From: Deltaproteobacteria bacterium | GTDB lineage: Bacteria > Desulfobacterota > GWC2-55-46 | Length of the DNA: 64,000 nt | NCBI GenBank assembly: GCA_019912665.1 | Contig: JAIOIE010000032.1 | Span: forward strand, 62,001 to 126,000 | Direction of reading: 5' to 3' | Part shown: in pieces, positions 7,941-17,285 of the stretch | How positions within the stretch are numbered: position 1 is the first letter of the stretch | How the letters are laid out: each line of letters opens with the position of its first letter | Made by a program: the position numbers and the translations under genes | Notes under the pieces: generated by a model | The model's database searches: none | What the model saw: only the letters and a program-made list of their open reading frames with translations | What the model was told of the DNA's origin: nothing

Positions 7941-10787
7941 ATGGACAGGATAGTAATAAAGGGCGCGAGGGTACACAACCTCAAGTCCATAGACCTTGAG
8001 ATACCGAGAGACAGGCTCGTCGTCATAACAGGCGTTTCAGGTTCCGGCAAATCCTCCCTGGCCTTTGACACCATATACGCCGAAGGGCAGAGGAGGTACG
8101 TCGAGAGCCTCTCCGTCTACGCCAGGCAATTCCTCGAGCAGATGGACAAGCCTGACGTTGAGTCCATTGAAGGGCTTTCGCCCGCCATATCGATAGAGCA
8201 GAAGACCACCTCCCGGAACCCGCGCTCGACTGTCGGAACCGTCACGGAAGTCTATGACTACCTCCGCCTCCTCTTTGCCAGGATAGGGAAACCTCACTGC
8301 TTCAACTGCGGCCGCCCCATCACCTCCCAGACCATACAGGAGATGGCCGACAGGGTGGCCGCGCTTCCCCAAGGCACGAAGTTTGTCCTCCTCTCCCCGA
8401 TAGTCCGGGGCCGCAAGGGAGAATACAGGAAGGAGCTCGAATCCCTGAGGAAGGACGGCTACACCAAGGCCAGGATTGACGGCGAGGCGCGCGACCTCGA
8501 GGACGTGGTAGTCCTCGATAAAAGGAAGAAGCACTCGATAGACGTTATCATAGACAGGCTTGTCATAAAGGAGGGGATACTGAGGAGGCTTACCGACTCG
8601 CTTGAGGCCGCCTCTCGGCTCTCGGGCGGGCTCGTCAAGGTCGAGGTAGTGGGCGGAAAGGAGCTCTTATTTAACGAGAAGCTCTCCTGCGCGCAGTGCG
8701 GCATAAGCTACCCCGAGATAAGCCCCACCACATTTTCATTCAACAGCCCCTACGGGGCCTGCCCTGAGTGCAAGGGTCTCGGCGAGAAGTTTTATTTTGA
8801 CCCTGAGCTCGTCATACCGGATGCGGAGCTATCGATACGCGATGGAGCCATAGCGCCCTGGAGCAGGTCCGGAGGAAAGAAGGCGGCTTCCTGGTACCTC
8901 AACATGCTCTCCTCCCTTGCGAGGCACTATAAGTTCAGCCTGGATGCGCCGGTCAAGAAGCTCCAGCCGAGGATCCGGGAGATAATACTTAACGGCTCCG
9001 GAGAAGAGGAGATCGAGTTCAGGCACGAGGGCGAGAAGAGCAAGTACGCCTACACGGCCCCCTTCGAGGGCGTGCTCGCGAATCTCGAAAGGCGCTATCG
9101 CGAGACCGACTCCGAGGACGTCCGGGAGGATCTCGAACGGTTCATGAACTCACAACCCTGCCCCGTATGCGAAGGGTCGAGGCTCAAGAAAGAGGCGCTT
9201 TTCGTAAAGGTAGGTAATAGATCCATCCGCGATATCGCCGCAATGTCCATAAAGGAGGCGCTGGAGTTCTTCAAGGCCTTGAGGCTTACAGCTTTCGAGC
9301 AGGAGATAGCGCGGAGGATCCTTAAGGAGATAGGCGAAAGGCTCGGCTTCCTCTCGAAAGTAGGGCTCGACTATATCTCCCTCGACAGGCCTGCCGCGAC
9401 CCTTTCGGGGGGCGAAGGGCAGAGGATACGGCTCGCAACCCAGATAGGGAGCTCGCTCGTGGGCGTCCTCTACATACTCGACGAGCCTTCGATAGGGCTC
9501 CACCAGAGGGACAACAGGCGCCTGCTTGAGGCGCTAAAAAGGCTCAGGGACATGGGTAACTCGGTCATAGTGGTAGAGCACGACGAGGAGACCATGAACG
9601 ATGCCGACCACATAATCGACATGGGCCCCGGGGCCGGGCTCTCGGGCGGACGCATAGTGGCCCAGGGGACATTCGATGAGATAGCCGCGAATGAAAGCTC
9701 GCTTACCGGCAAGTACCTCTCCGGCTCTTTAAGGATACCTGTGCCGGAGAAGAGGAAAATGCCTGACAAGAGGTTCCTTACATTAAAGGGGGCGAAGGCC
9801 AATAACCTCAAAGACCTTAACGTCCGGTTCCCGCTCGGGCTTATGACCTGCGTAACCGGGGTCTCGGGCTCGGGTAAAAGCACGCTCGTGGTGGATACGC
9901 TTTATAGAAATCTCGCGAGGAAGCTCTACGACTCGAAGGAGCGGGCCGGAGAGGCGGCAGCAATCGCCGGGCTTGAGCACATAGACAAGGTCGTGGATAT
10001 AGACCAGACGCCCATAGGCCGGACGCCGCGCTCGAACCCGGCCACCTACACCGGCCTCTTTACGCCCATAAGGGACCTCTTCAGCCAGCTCCCGGAGGCC
10101 AAGGTCAGGGGCTACAGCCCCGGCAGGTTCAGCTTCAACGTGAAGGGCGGCAGGTGCGAGTCCTGCAAGGGCGACGGCCTTATAAAGGTCGAGATGCATT
10201 TCCTTCCCGACGTATACGTCACCTGCGACGCGTGCGGCGGGGAGAGGTATAACCGCGATACTTTGGAGATAAGATATAAGGGCAGGAACATCTCCGAGTG
10301 TCTTGACCTCTCGGTAGCCGAGGCCCTCGTCTTCTTTGAGAACATCCCCCAGGTCAGGGAAAAACTCAAGACCTTGAACGACGTGGGGCTCGGCTACATA
10401 AAGCTCGGCCAGGCCTCGACGACCCTCTCCGGCGGAGAGGCGCAGAGGATAAAGCTTGCGAGGGAGCTTTCGAGGAGGGCCACGGGGAAGACGCTTTACA
10501 TACTCGACGAGCCCACGACAGGCCTCCACTTCGCTGACATACACAAGCTCCTCGATGTGCTGAAAAGCCTCCGCGACGCGGGTAACACCATCATCATAAT
10601 CGAGCACAACCTCGATGTCATAAAATCAGCCGACTACATAATAGACCTCGGCCCAGAGGGCGGCGACCAGGGGGGCGAGATAGTTGCCGAAGGCACGCCC
10701 GAGCACGTCGCGGGGGTCAAGGGCTCGCATACCGGGGCATACCTCAGGGGCATCCTGGGGCAAAAGGGACTCGCCCATCTTCGATAG
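7941..10787 (+). CDS. uvrA: Excinuclease ABC subunit A
   Basis: UvrA is the damage-recognition ATPase of nucleotide excision repair. At 948 residues it is full length. The first ATPase has Walker [10 protein letters not shown] near residue 31 and the first zinc module has CAQC...CPEC near 252-276. A signature LSGGEGQR lies near 489. The second ATPase has GVSGSGKST near 640, its zinc module CESC...CDAC near 740-767 and LSGGEAQR near 830. The UvrA-specific region starts [15 protein letters not shown]. It begins 28 bases after pdxA and marks the left border of the AT-rich island. Confidence 0.98.
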   Translation: MDRIVIKGARVHNLKSIDLEIPRDRLVVITGVSGSGKSSLAFDTIYAEGQRRYVESLSVYARQFLEQMDKPDVESIEGLSPAISIEQKTTSRNPRSTVGTVTEVYDYLRLLFARIGKPHCFNCGRPITSQTIQEMADRVAALPQGTKFVLLSPIVRGRKGEYRKELESLRKDGYTKARIDGEARDLEDVVVLDKRKKHSIDVIIDRLVIKEGILRRLTDSLEAASRLSGGLVKVEVVGGKELLFNEKLSCAQCGISYPEISPTTFSFNSPYGACPECKGLGEKFYFDPELVIPDAELSIRDGAIAPWSRSGGKKAASWYLNMLSSLARHYKFSLDAPVKKLQPRIREIILNGSGEEEIEFRHEGEKSKYAYTAPFEGVLANLERRYRETDSEDVREDLERFMNSQPCPVCEGSRLKKEALFVKVGNRSIRDIAAMSIKEALEFFKALRLTAFEQEIARRILKEIGERLGFLSKVGLDYISLDRPAATLSGGEGQRIRLATQIGSSLVGVLYILDEPSIGLHQRDNRRLLEALKRLRDMGNSVIVVEHDEETMNDADHIIDMGPGAGLSGGRIVAQGTFDEIAANESSLTGKYLSGSLRIPVPEKRKMPDKRFLTLKGAKANNLKDLNVRFPLGLMTCVTGVSGSGKSTLVVDTLYRNLARKLYDSKERAGEAAAIAGLEHIDKVVDIDQTPIGRTPRSNPATYTGLFTPIRDLFSQLPEAKVRGYSPGRFSFNVKGGRCESCKGDGLIKVEMHFLPDVYVTCDACGGERYNRDTLEIRYKGRNISECLDLSVAEALVFFENIPQVREKLKTLNDVGLGYIKLGQASTTLSGGEAQRIKLARELSRRATGKTLYILDEPTTGLHFADIHKLLDVLKSLRDAGNTIIIIEHNLDVIKSADYIIDLGPEGGDQGGEIVAEGTPEHVAGVKGSHTGAYLRGILGQKGLAHLR

Positions 10788-11298
10788 TGCATTCCGGCTC
10801 CGGCCATCTCAAGTTACCTCTTCATCAACATTTCAATCATACTTAGTGGTGCAATCAGGAGTCGGTCGCAGCGGTATCTCCGCTTACATCCGTTCTTTTT
10901 TACATTCTTCTTATTACCGCGGAATAGATTGGCGGATTATCTGGCTTATACTTCTGGCGGGGAAGTTTGAGGCATATTGATATGCTGTGCGCCAGTCTTT
11001 GATACCTTTTTGTAGCCATTGTCCTTACAATTTGTTACATTGACACCATTCCCCTTAAGTGCCTTTAAATCACAGTTCGACATTTGATGCTGTTATTTGT
11101 TCAATTAATAGCTTGCAGACCATAAAAAGCGCGCCTGCCAAAAGTACAGTTTTCAGTATGCCGATAAAGAAGTATGATAGGGGCTATTTAAGGCACATTC
11201 TGAGATCCGGCCGCAGACAGCTTTATTGCTTCGAGACCAGGGAACCCGTGCTGATTCTGGAATAAAAACCCAAAATCGATTATAAACCGGAGGTCACT
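10788..11298. other. Non-coding left border of the accessory island
   Basis: This 511-base stretch is visibly richer in A and T than uvrA and carries no convincing gene. Short frames here have no recognisable motifs and lack ribosome-binding sites. I see no attachment site, tRNA or transposase remnant. The last bases hold the CGGAGG ribosome-binding site of the next gene. Confidence 0.5.
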
Positions 11299-12114
11299 AT
11301 GCCTGTAGACATCTCTCGCGGCCTGAAGAAATATGTCCCGATCTTCCAACAAGCCTATGAACAGAATATCAACGAAGCTGAAACATCTCTAAGGGTCGGG
11401 AAATTCCTTGAGGAGGTTCTCGGCTATGATGTATTTCAGGATATAACAAAGGAACATACAGTTAAGGACCGGTTCGTGGACTACGCGATCAAGCTGAATG
11501 GCAAGGTCGCTTTTTTTATTGAGATCAAGCAGGCGGGCATTGAGTTGAGGGAAAAGCACATCGAGCAGGCAAGTAATTATGCGGCAAACGCAGGCGTATC
11601 ATGGGTGGCGCTTACGAACGGAAGGTCTTGGCAGCTGTATCATTTGACTTTTGACGATGGCATTCAGAGCGACCTCATCCTTTCCGCAGATATACTGGCC
11701 GGGGATTTAAAAGACGCATCCTCAAAAATATCTCTTCTTCACAAAAAATGCGTTCTCAAAGGCGAGCATGAAGACTTTTACGCCAAAATAAAGGTATTGT
11801 CTCCCAAAAGCGTTATCCAAGCTGTGTTTCAGGAAAATACTCTCAGGATGATCCGCGGACATCTCAAAAAGATGACCGGGATAACAGTGGATGAGGAGGA
11901 CTTGGTAGCCAGCATCAAACAAATGCTTTCGGCCGAAGTCTGGAAAGACATAGGAGCTGTAAAGGTAAAGAGGCAACGTAAGGCAACTCGGCAGAGGAAG
12001 CAACAGGAGGAACAGCCTGCGGTGACAGGGTTTGCGACAAGCCCGCTACCTGAATCGACAGCAGCAACAGAAGCAGAGTGCGCTGAAAAGGGAGGGAGTT
12101 TATCTAAGGTGTAG
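11299..12114 (+). CDS. Stand-alone type I restriction HsdR-N-like nuclease domain protein
   Basis: The 271-residue protein resembles the N-terminal nuclease domain of type I restriction subunits. The PD-(D/E)XK core is visible: acidic helix INEAETSLRVGKFLEEVLGYD (about residues 24-44), then D61 in VDYAIK and E75-I-K77 in FFIEIKQAG. A helical region follows and the tail is basic, then Ser/Thr/Ala-rich (KVKRQRKATRQRKQ). No helicase, methylase or specificity subunit is nearby, so it is not part of an ordinary type I system. GGAGG lies six bases before ATG 11299. It is the first gene of the AT-richer island. Nuclease activity and any defence role are inferred. Confidence 0.8.
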   Translation: MPVDISRGLKKYVPIFQQAYEQNINEAETSLRVGKFLEEVLGYDVFQDITKEHTVKDRFVDYAIKLNGKVAFFIEIKQAGIELREKHIEQASNYAANAGVSWVALTNGRSWQLYHLTFDDGIQSDLILSADILAGDLKDASSKISLLHKKCVLKGEHEDFYAKIKVLSPKSVIQAVFQENTLRMIRGHLKKMTGITVDEEDLVASIKQMLSAEVWKDIGAVKVKRQRKATRQRKQQEEQPAVTGFATSPLPESTAATEAECAEKGGSLSKV

Positions 12115-12316
12115 TATATAGGCTGGATCACCGATAGCTTCATCGGCCACCATTCGACCGAGCCAAATGTGAAAAGTTTTTTTCGGAAGTCCCGAAGCAT
12201 ATGAAAAACTGCCTGGAAAAAATAAATCACTGCTGTGGTTTTTTAAGAAGAGACATTTAATTTTTATTGCATATAAAAATTAAATCAGGGTTTCACAAAA
12301 AGGGGTTGGAATCGAA

Positions 12317-13417
12317 ATGGCTGAAGAGTCAGAAAAACCATTGTGTTTCGTGATTATGCCTTTTGGAGGACATTATGATCTTTATTACGAGGTGCTTTAT
12401 AAACCAGCCATCATAAATGCCGACCTTATACCTAAGAGAGCAGACGAGATATATTCTTCCGGGAGAATCATTGATGATATATGGAAATTTACTAAGCAAG
12501 CAAAAATTGTCCTTGCCGATCTGACTGAAAGAAATCCAAACGTTCTTTACGAGCTTGGCCTTGCACATGCTATAGGTAAGCAGGCTATTCTCATCACTGA
12601 ATCTGCCGAAGATATCCCATTCGATCTTAAAGCATTGAGGCACATAGTTTATGATAAAAATATTCCAAATTGGGGAGAAAAATTACAGCTTGCCATTACC
12701 TCTTCAATTAGAACTATTTTAAATTCACCGCTTGAGTCCGTGCTTCCAATTTTCCTAGACATTCAAGATATTCCCGAAAGACCAGTGATTTCAAAGCTTG
12801 AATTAGAGCTCTATAAAATCAGGGATTCTATCGAATCGTTAAGATCAGAAATTCAAGAAAAAGAAACCGTCAAAACAAAATATAATGCTCTGTTAAAAAC
12901 TATAGAAAAATTGAAAGAAGTTGCTCAAGGAGGACTGGAAAACTCGTTAGACGTAAATATAATTGTGAGGCAGTGCGTGGACCTATTAAGTGGTCAGATA
13001 AGTAAGTATACCGAAAATTTTCAAGTGCATTATGGAGAGGATATTCCATTTCTATCTGGACATTTATTGAAATTAGAGCAGGTCGTTATTAATCTCATTA
13101 TGAATGCATTAGAATCGCTCACAGATAAAAATAAGGGAGTACGAGTAATCACCGAATATGATAAAGATGCCGAGCAGGTTGTGATTAAAATAATTGATGA
13201 GGGCATTGGTATGTCTCAAGAGACACTGGCTCGTGCACCAAACCCGTTCTTCACGACAAAAACTTTTCATGAGGGGCTCGGCCTTACCGTATCAATTGGA
13301 GCAATAAAAGAACATAACGGCACTCTCAAAATCAATTCAAGACCTGGAGGTACCACTGTCACGATAAGACTTCCGGTAAAAGCTAAAAATCCTGTGAATC
13401 TCCTTGAAAAATCTTAA
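12317..13417 (+). CDS. Nucleoside deoxyribosyltransferase/TIR-like domain fused to GHKL (histidine-kinase-type) ATPase
   Basis: Residues about 8-100 form a flavodoxin-like domain with CFVIMPFG, then ADLTERNPNVLYELGLAHAIGK. Glu79 in YELG matches the catalytic glutamate of nucleoside 2-deoxyribosyltransferases. A coiled coil (about 160-205) links this to a C-terminal GHKL ATPase domain. That domain has the N box INLIMNALES (258-267), G1 DEGIGM (294-299), F box NPFFTTK (309-315), G2 EGLGL (319-323) and GGTTVTIRLP. I see no phosphoacceptor histidine box, receiver or membrane segment, so it is not a standard two-component sensor. Such N-terminal domains occur in nucleotide-targeting conflict proteins; that role is inferred. 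Base composition is low in GC compared with both flanks. Confidence 0.8.
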   Translation: MAEESEKPLCFVIMPFGGHYDLYYEVLYKPAIINADLIPKRADEIYSSGRIIDDIWKFTKQAKIVLADLTERNPNVLYELGLAHAIGKQAILITESAEDIPFDLKALRHIVYDKNIPNWGEKLQLAITSSIRTILNSPLESVLPIFLDIQDIPERPVISKLELELYKIRDSIESLRSEIQEKETVKTKYNALLKTIEKLKEVAQGGLENSLDVNIIVRQCVDLLSGQISKYTENFQVHYGEDIPFLSGHLLKLEQVVINLIMNALESLTDKNKGVRVITEYDKDAEQVVIKIIDEGIGMSQETLARAPNPFFTTKTFHEGLGLTVSIGAIKEHNGTLKINSRPGGTTVTIRLPVKAKNPVNLLEKS

Positions 13418-13501
13418 GTGGAAAAAACCTTGTGAGGCAACCATTCTTTAGAATGAGTGTTCGCATTTTTACCCCAAATATATCTATTAAACAGGTGCAT
13501 A

Positions 13502-14332
13502 TTGGGAAAAACTTCTCGAATTAAATTCGACGAAATCGGGCACTGGTCAGAAATTAAGCTCGATATCGTAAGGCGCTATGCCGAAGAATTCTCCAAAATT
13601 CTGGCTGCCCAGGAGAAGGTGAATTTTCACCACGTTTATATAGACGCTTTTTCTGGTCGAGGTATGCATGTTTCGAGAACCACTGGAGAGCTCGTAGATG
13701 GAAGCCCCGTGCTGGCTCTTAACGTCGTCCCTCCTTTCCGTGAATATCACTTCATAGACCTTGATGGTGAGAAAGTCGCGGCATTGAAGAAAACGGTCGG
13801 TCACCGGGCGGATGTCTTTATCTCTGAAGGAGATTGCAATGCGGTTCTGCTGAAGGACGTTTTTCCCAAAGTCCGATATGAAGATTATCGCCGGGGCCTT
13901 TGCCTCCTGGATCCCTATGGCCTTCATCTTAACTGGGAGGTAATAGCCAGGGCGGGAGAAATGCAAAGCGTAGAGATATTCTTAAACTTCCCTGTTGCCG
14001 ATATGAATCGTAATGTGTTATGGAAAAACCCAGAGGGCGTCGACCCGGCGGATATAGAGCGCATGAATGCCTTCTGGGGGGATGACTCTTGGAGAAAAAT
14101 AGCGTATACTACTGATGGAAACTTATTTGGGTTTGAGGAAAAGGCCGATAACGAAACCATTGCTGACGCTTTCCGGCAACGACTCAAGAAAGTGGCGGGT
14201 TTTAAATACGTTCCCAAGCCCCTTGCAATGAAAAACTCGAATAACGCCGTAGTATATTACCTGTTTTTCGCCTCGCAAAACAGCACTGGCGAAAAGATCG
14301 CAAGCTATATTTTCAATAAATATCGTAAATAG
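13502..14332 (+). CDS. tcmP: Three-Cys-motif partner protein TcmP
   Basis: The protein matches the TcmP family, defined by its neighbour carrying a three-cysteine motif. Visible hallmarks are GHWSEIKLDIVRRYAEEF near the N-terminus, YIDAFSGRGM (a methyltransferase-like motif I) and LLDPYGLHLNW. The fold looks like a SAM-dependent methyltransferase, but the reaction is unknown to me. The start is placed at TTG 13502, five bases after AGGT, because residues encoded upstream do not resemble the family. The frame itself opens at GTG 13457. The three-Cys protein begins 11 bases downstream, so the pair is surely co-expressed. Confidence 0.85.
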   Translation: MGKTSRIKFDEIGHWSEIKLDIVRRYAEEFSKILAAQEKVNFHHVYIDAFSGRGMHVSRTTGELVDGSPVLALNVVPPFREYHFIDLDGEKVAALKKTVGHRADVFISEGDCNAVLLKDVFPKVRYEDYRRGLCLLDPYGLHLNWEVIARAGEMQSVEIFLNFPVADMNRNVLWKNPEGVDPADIERMNAFWGDDSWRKIAYTTDGNLFGFEEKADNETIADAFRQRLKKVAGFKYVPKPLAMKNSNNAVVYYLFFASQNSTGEKIASYIFNKYRK

Positions 14333-14343
14333 ACCCGATTCCA

Positions 14344-15063
14344 ATGGCAGTTAATTCTTCGATAGAATGGACCGAATCTACTTGGAACCCTGTTACAGGG
14401 TGTTCCAAAATAAGTCCCGGTTGTAAAAACTGCTATGCCGAGCGCATGGCCAAGCGTCTTCAGGCTATGGGTCAGCTCAACTACTCCAAAGGATTCACCG
14501 TTTCTATGCACGAGCATGTTCTCGATTACCCTCTTAAATGGAGAAAGCCGCAACTTATTTTCGTTAATTCTATGGGAGACCTTTTCCATAAAAGTGTAAG
14601 CGATAACTTTATTCTCTCCGTTTTCGATGTAATGAAGCGCGCCGATTGGCATATCTATCAGGTCCTCACGAAAAGATCAGACCGCTTGGCGCAGCTCGCC
14701 CCTCGATTACCATGGGCATCTCATATATGGATGGGAGTTAGCATTGAAAACGAGGATTATATTTATCGAGCGAATCACCTTCGCCAAACGTCTGCTCACG
14801 TAAAGTTTCTCTCCGTCGAGCCACTACTCGGCCCGGTAAAACGCCTGAATCTGAAAGGTATAGACTGGGTTATCGCGGGGGGGGAGTCAGGGCCAGGGGC
14901 TCGATATATTGACCCGTCCTGGGTTATTAATGTTCGTGATAAATGCCAGAAAATGGGTGTTCCTTTCTTTTTTAAACAGTGGGGTGGCATTTGGAAAAAG
15001 AAAACAGGCCGACAGCTTGAAGGGCGGACCTGGGATGAAATGCCTACCGTAGTCGGCCTGTAA
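14344..15063 (+). CDS. Phage Gp37/Gp68-like three-Cys protein (DUF5131)
   Basis: The 239-residue protein begins with the family signature: IEWTESTWNPVTGC, then Cys20, Cys27 and Cys30 (CX6CX2C, ending CKNCYAERMAKR). The cysteines resemble a radical-SAM-type or other metal cluster. Further family motifs are NSMGDLFH, LTKRSDRL, GVSIENEDY, LSVEPLLGP and GGESGPGARY. Family members occur in phages and beside TcmP; the biochemical role is unknown. No Shine-Dalgarno site is evident, so translation may be coupled to tcmP. It is the last gene of the island. Confidence 0.88.
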   Translation: MAVNSSIEWTESTWNPVTGCSKISPGCKNCYAERMAKRLQAMGQLNYSKGFTVSMHEHVLDYPLKWRKPQLIFVNSMGDLFHKSVSDNFILSVFDVMKRADWHIYQVLTKRSDRLAQLAPRLPWASHIWMGVSIENEDYIYRANHLRQTSAHVKFLSVEPLLGPVKRLNLKGIDWVIAGGESGPGARYIDPSWVINVRDKCQKMGVPFFFKQWGGIWKKKTGRQLEGRTWDEMPTVVGL

Positions 15064-15213
15064 AGCCATTAATTTCTGCCCGGATTCTTATTAAACCCTG
15101 TTTGACCTAATCAACCAGCCCCCTACAGTTAAGCATTCGTAAACCATCCGCGAGCCTAATTATCGCAATTTTATATACTTACTTATCTCAACCCCCTACA
15201 CTCAGTGTCCCGG

Positions 15214-15242
15214 TTGACAACACCTCATATTTAATGTACCTT
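15214..15242 (+). promoter_or_regulatory. Candidate promoter for tadA
   Basis: A perfect TTGACA (15214-15219) is followed after 17 bases by TACCTT (15237-15242), a weak -10. It lies 32 bases before the tadA start, just inside the right border of the island. Confidence 0.35.
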
Positions 15243-15273
15243 TTACTCTTTCGCAGGTAAGAGGATAGGTGTT

Positions 15274-15759
15274 TTGAGCATAAAGCTGGACGAGGCCTTC
15301 ATGGCAAAGGCCCTCAGGGAGGCCCATAAGGCTGCCCTTAAGGGAGAGGTCCCGGTGGGCGCAATCATCGTCCGCGAGGGGCGCGTCATAGCCAGGGCTC
15401 ACAACCTGAGGGAGACGAAGGCCGACCCGTCCGCGCATGCCGAGCTTCTGGCGATAAGGAGCGCGGCAAGGAAGCTCAAGACCTGGAGGCTATCCGGCGC
15501 GACCATGTACGTCACGCTCGAGCCCTGCCTCATGTGCATGGGGGCCATTGTGCTCGCCCGGATACCGAGGCTCGTATTCGGCCCGCTTGACCCCAAGGCG
15601 GGCGCTTCAGGCTCGCTCTACGATATCCCAACGGATACGCGGCTGAACCACAGGGTCCATGTGACCGGAGGGGTGCTCGCCTCTGAATCCGAAGAGGTCT
15701 TAAAGTCTTTTTTCAGGAAGCTAAGGCAGGAGAAGCGCTCCAGGAAGGGGATCGCTTAA
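15274..15759 (+). CDS. tadA: tRNA-specific adenosine deaminase TadA
   Basis: The enzyme converts A34 to inosine in tRNA-Arg(ACG). The 161-residue protein has the zinc deaminase motifs: His55-Ala-Glu57 (SAHAELLAI) and Cys85-X2-Cys88 (EPCLMCMGAI). The DPKAGASGSLYDI and LNHRVHVTGGVL motifs specific to TadA are also present. The start is TTG 15274 with GAGGATAGGT upstream; no ATG gives a complete N-terminus. It restarts the normal high-GC composition after the island. Confidence 0.95.
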   Translation: MSIKLDEAFMAKALREAHKAALKGEVPVGAIIVREGRVIARAHNLRETKADPSAHAELLAIRSAARKLKTWRLSGATMYVTLEPCLMCMGAIVLARIPRLVFGPLDPKAGASGSLYDIPTDTRLNHRVHVTGGVLASESEEVLKSFFRKLRQEKRSRKGIA

Positions 15760-15813
15760 AGCGGGGTCCGGCGGACCGCCTTTCCCTGTTCAAATAAACC
15801 GGGGGTTATATCG

Positions 15814-17262
15814 ATGAGCATTTCTGACGCGATATTCAGGGAGTACGACATAAGAGGCACATGGGGGAAGGACCTTACGGCCGAGGTCGCGGAGCTACTG
15901 GGCAGGGCGTATGCCATTTACGCCCAAAGGCGGGGCGCGAAGATAGGCCCGGACTTTAGAATTACAGTCGGAAGGGACGTAAGGACGAGCTCCAAACCCA
16001 TACGGGACGCCCTTGTAAGGGGACTTACGCAGAGCGGCGTAAACGTCATCGACATAGGCGAGTGCCCCACGCCGCTTCAGTATTTCTCCATGCATACGCT
16101 CAATGTGGGCGGCGGGATAATGATAACCGGAAGCCACAACCCCCCGGAGTATAACGGCTTCAAGGTGAGCGTCGGAAAAGAGACCATACACGGCTCAGAG
16201 ATTCAGGCCATGAAGAAGATAATAAAGGAAGAGGTCCTCGGAAAGCCGCCGGTTGAGACTGTTCCCGGCATAGTCGAGGTCCATGACATAATCCCGAGCT
16301 ATATAGAGTACGTCGCGGGCTCCTTCAATATACCGGAGCTCCCCAAACGCATGAGGATAGTCCTCGACTCAGGGAACGGCACCGCGGGCCCGGTCGCCCC
16401 GAAGCTCCTTAAGAGGCTCGGCTTCGACGTGATCGAGCTCTATAGCGAGCCTGACGGCTCTTTTCCCAACCACCACCCGGACCCGACCGTAATGGATAAC
16501 CTCCTCGACCTTATCGAGACGATAAGGAGGACCGGGGCCGAGTTCGGGGTCGCCTACGACGGCGACGCGGACAGGATAGGCATGGTCGACGAAAAGGGCT
16601 CGGTCATCTGGGGCGATAAGCTCATGGTGGTCCTCTCGCAATCCATCCTCAAGGAAAAGCCCGGCGCTACCATCGTGGGCGAGGTCAAGTGCTCCCAGGT
16701 CATGTACGACGAGATAGCCCGTATGGGCGGCAAGCCTGTCATGTGGAAGACCGGGCACTCGCTCATAAAGGCCAAGATGAAGGAGCTCGGCGCGGCCATG
16801 GCCGGCGAGATGAGCGGCCACATCTTTTTCGCGGACAGGTGGTTCGGCTTCGACGACGCCATCTACGCTTCCTGCAGGGTGGCCGAGATAGCCGCAAGGG
16901 AAAGGGCCGCAAACCCCGCATTCCGTTTCTCCTCCATGCTCGCGGGGCTTCCGGAGACGGTAGTCACCCCGGAGATAAGGATAGACTGCCCTGACGAGCT
17001 CAAGTTCCTGATAATCGAAAAGCTCGAAAAGGCCATCGGCCGGGGTTCGGACGATTTCCGGGTAAAGGACATTATCAAGATAGACGGCTTAAGGGTGAAC
17101 TTCGAGGGCGGCTGGGCCCTTGTAAGGGCCTCGAACACCCAGCCTGTGCTGGTCTTGAGGTTCGAGGCAACGGATCAGGAGAAGCTCGATAAGGCAAAGG
17201 CCTTCATAAAGGAGCGGCTCGAGGCCGAAATGCCGGACGGCAGAGTAGAGCTTGAGGCATAA
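15814..17262 (+). CDS. Phosphomannomutase/phosphoglucomutase
   Basis: The 482-residue alpha-D-phosphohexomutase interconverts mannose 6- and 1-phosphate (and often glucose phosphates). The active-site loop TGSHNPPEYNGFK has the phosphoserine near Ser107. The metal loop DGDADR begins near 249, the sugar-binding GEMSGH loop near 332, and the C-terminal phosphate-binding RASNTQP near 440. It follows the AlgC/ManB type. It supplies mannose 1-phosphate to the ManC, Gmd and Rmd enzymes encoded downstream. GGGGGT precedes ATG 15814. Confidence 0.93.
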   Translation: MSISDAIFREYDIRGTWGKDLTAEVAELLGRAYAIYAQRRGAKIGPDFRITVGRDVRTSSKPIRDALVRGLTQSGVNVIDIGECPTPLQYFSMHTLNVGGGIMITGSHNPPEYNGFKVSVGKETIHGSEIQAMKKIIKEEVLGKPPVETVPGIVEVHDIIPSYIEYVAGSFNIPELPKRMRIVLDSGNGTAGPVAPKLLKRLGFDVIELYSEPDGSFPNHHPDPTVMDNLLDLIETIRRTGAEFGVAYDGDADRIGMVDEKGSVIWGDKLMVVLSQSILKEKPGATIVGEVKCSQVMYDEIARMGGKPVMWKTGHSLIKAKMKELGAAMAGEMSGHIFFADRWFGFDDAIYASCRVAEIAARERAANPAFRFSSMLAGLPETVVTPEIRIDCPDELKFLIIEKLEKAIGRGSDDFRVKDIIKIDGLRVNFEGGWALVRASNTQPVLVLRFEATDQEKLDKAKAFIKERLEAEMPDGRVELEA

Positions 17263-17285
17263 GTACGGGCGCATAAGGACTGAAG

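Noticed and set aside
10684-10980. 98-residue open frame overlapping the end of uvrA
   Set aside because: Its first third is uvrA in another frame and the remainder has no recognisable features.
11059-11265. 68-residue open frame left of the nuclease gene
   Set aside because: No ribosome-binding site, no motif and no coupling; the region looks non-coding.
12115-12316. Possible integrase remnant in the spacer after the nuclease gene
   Set aside because: A short run resembling a GHHST motif is too brief and lacks recombinase catalytic residues.
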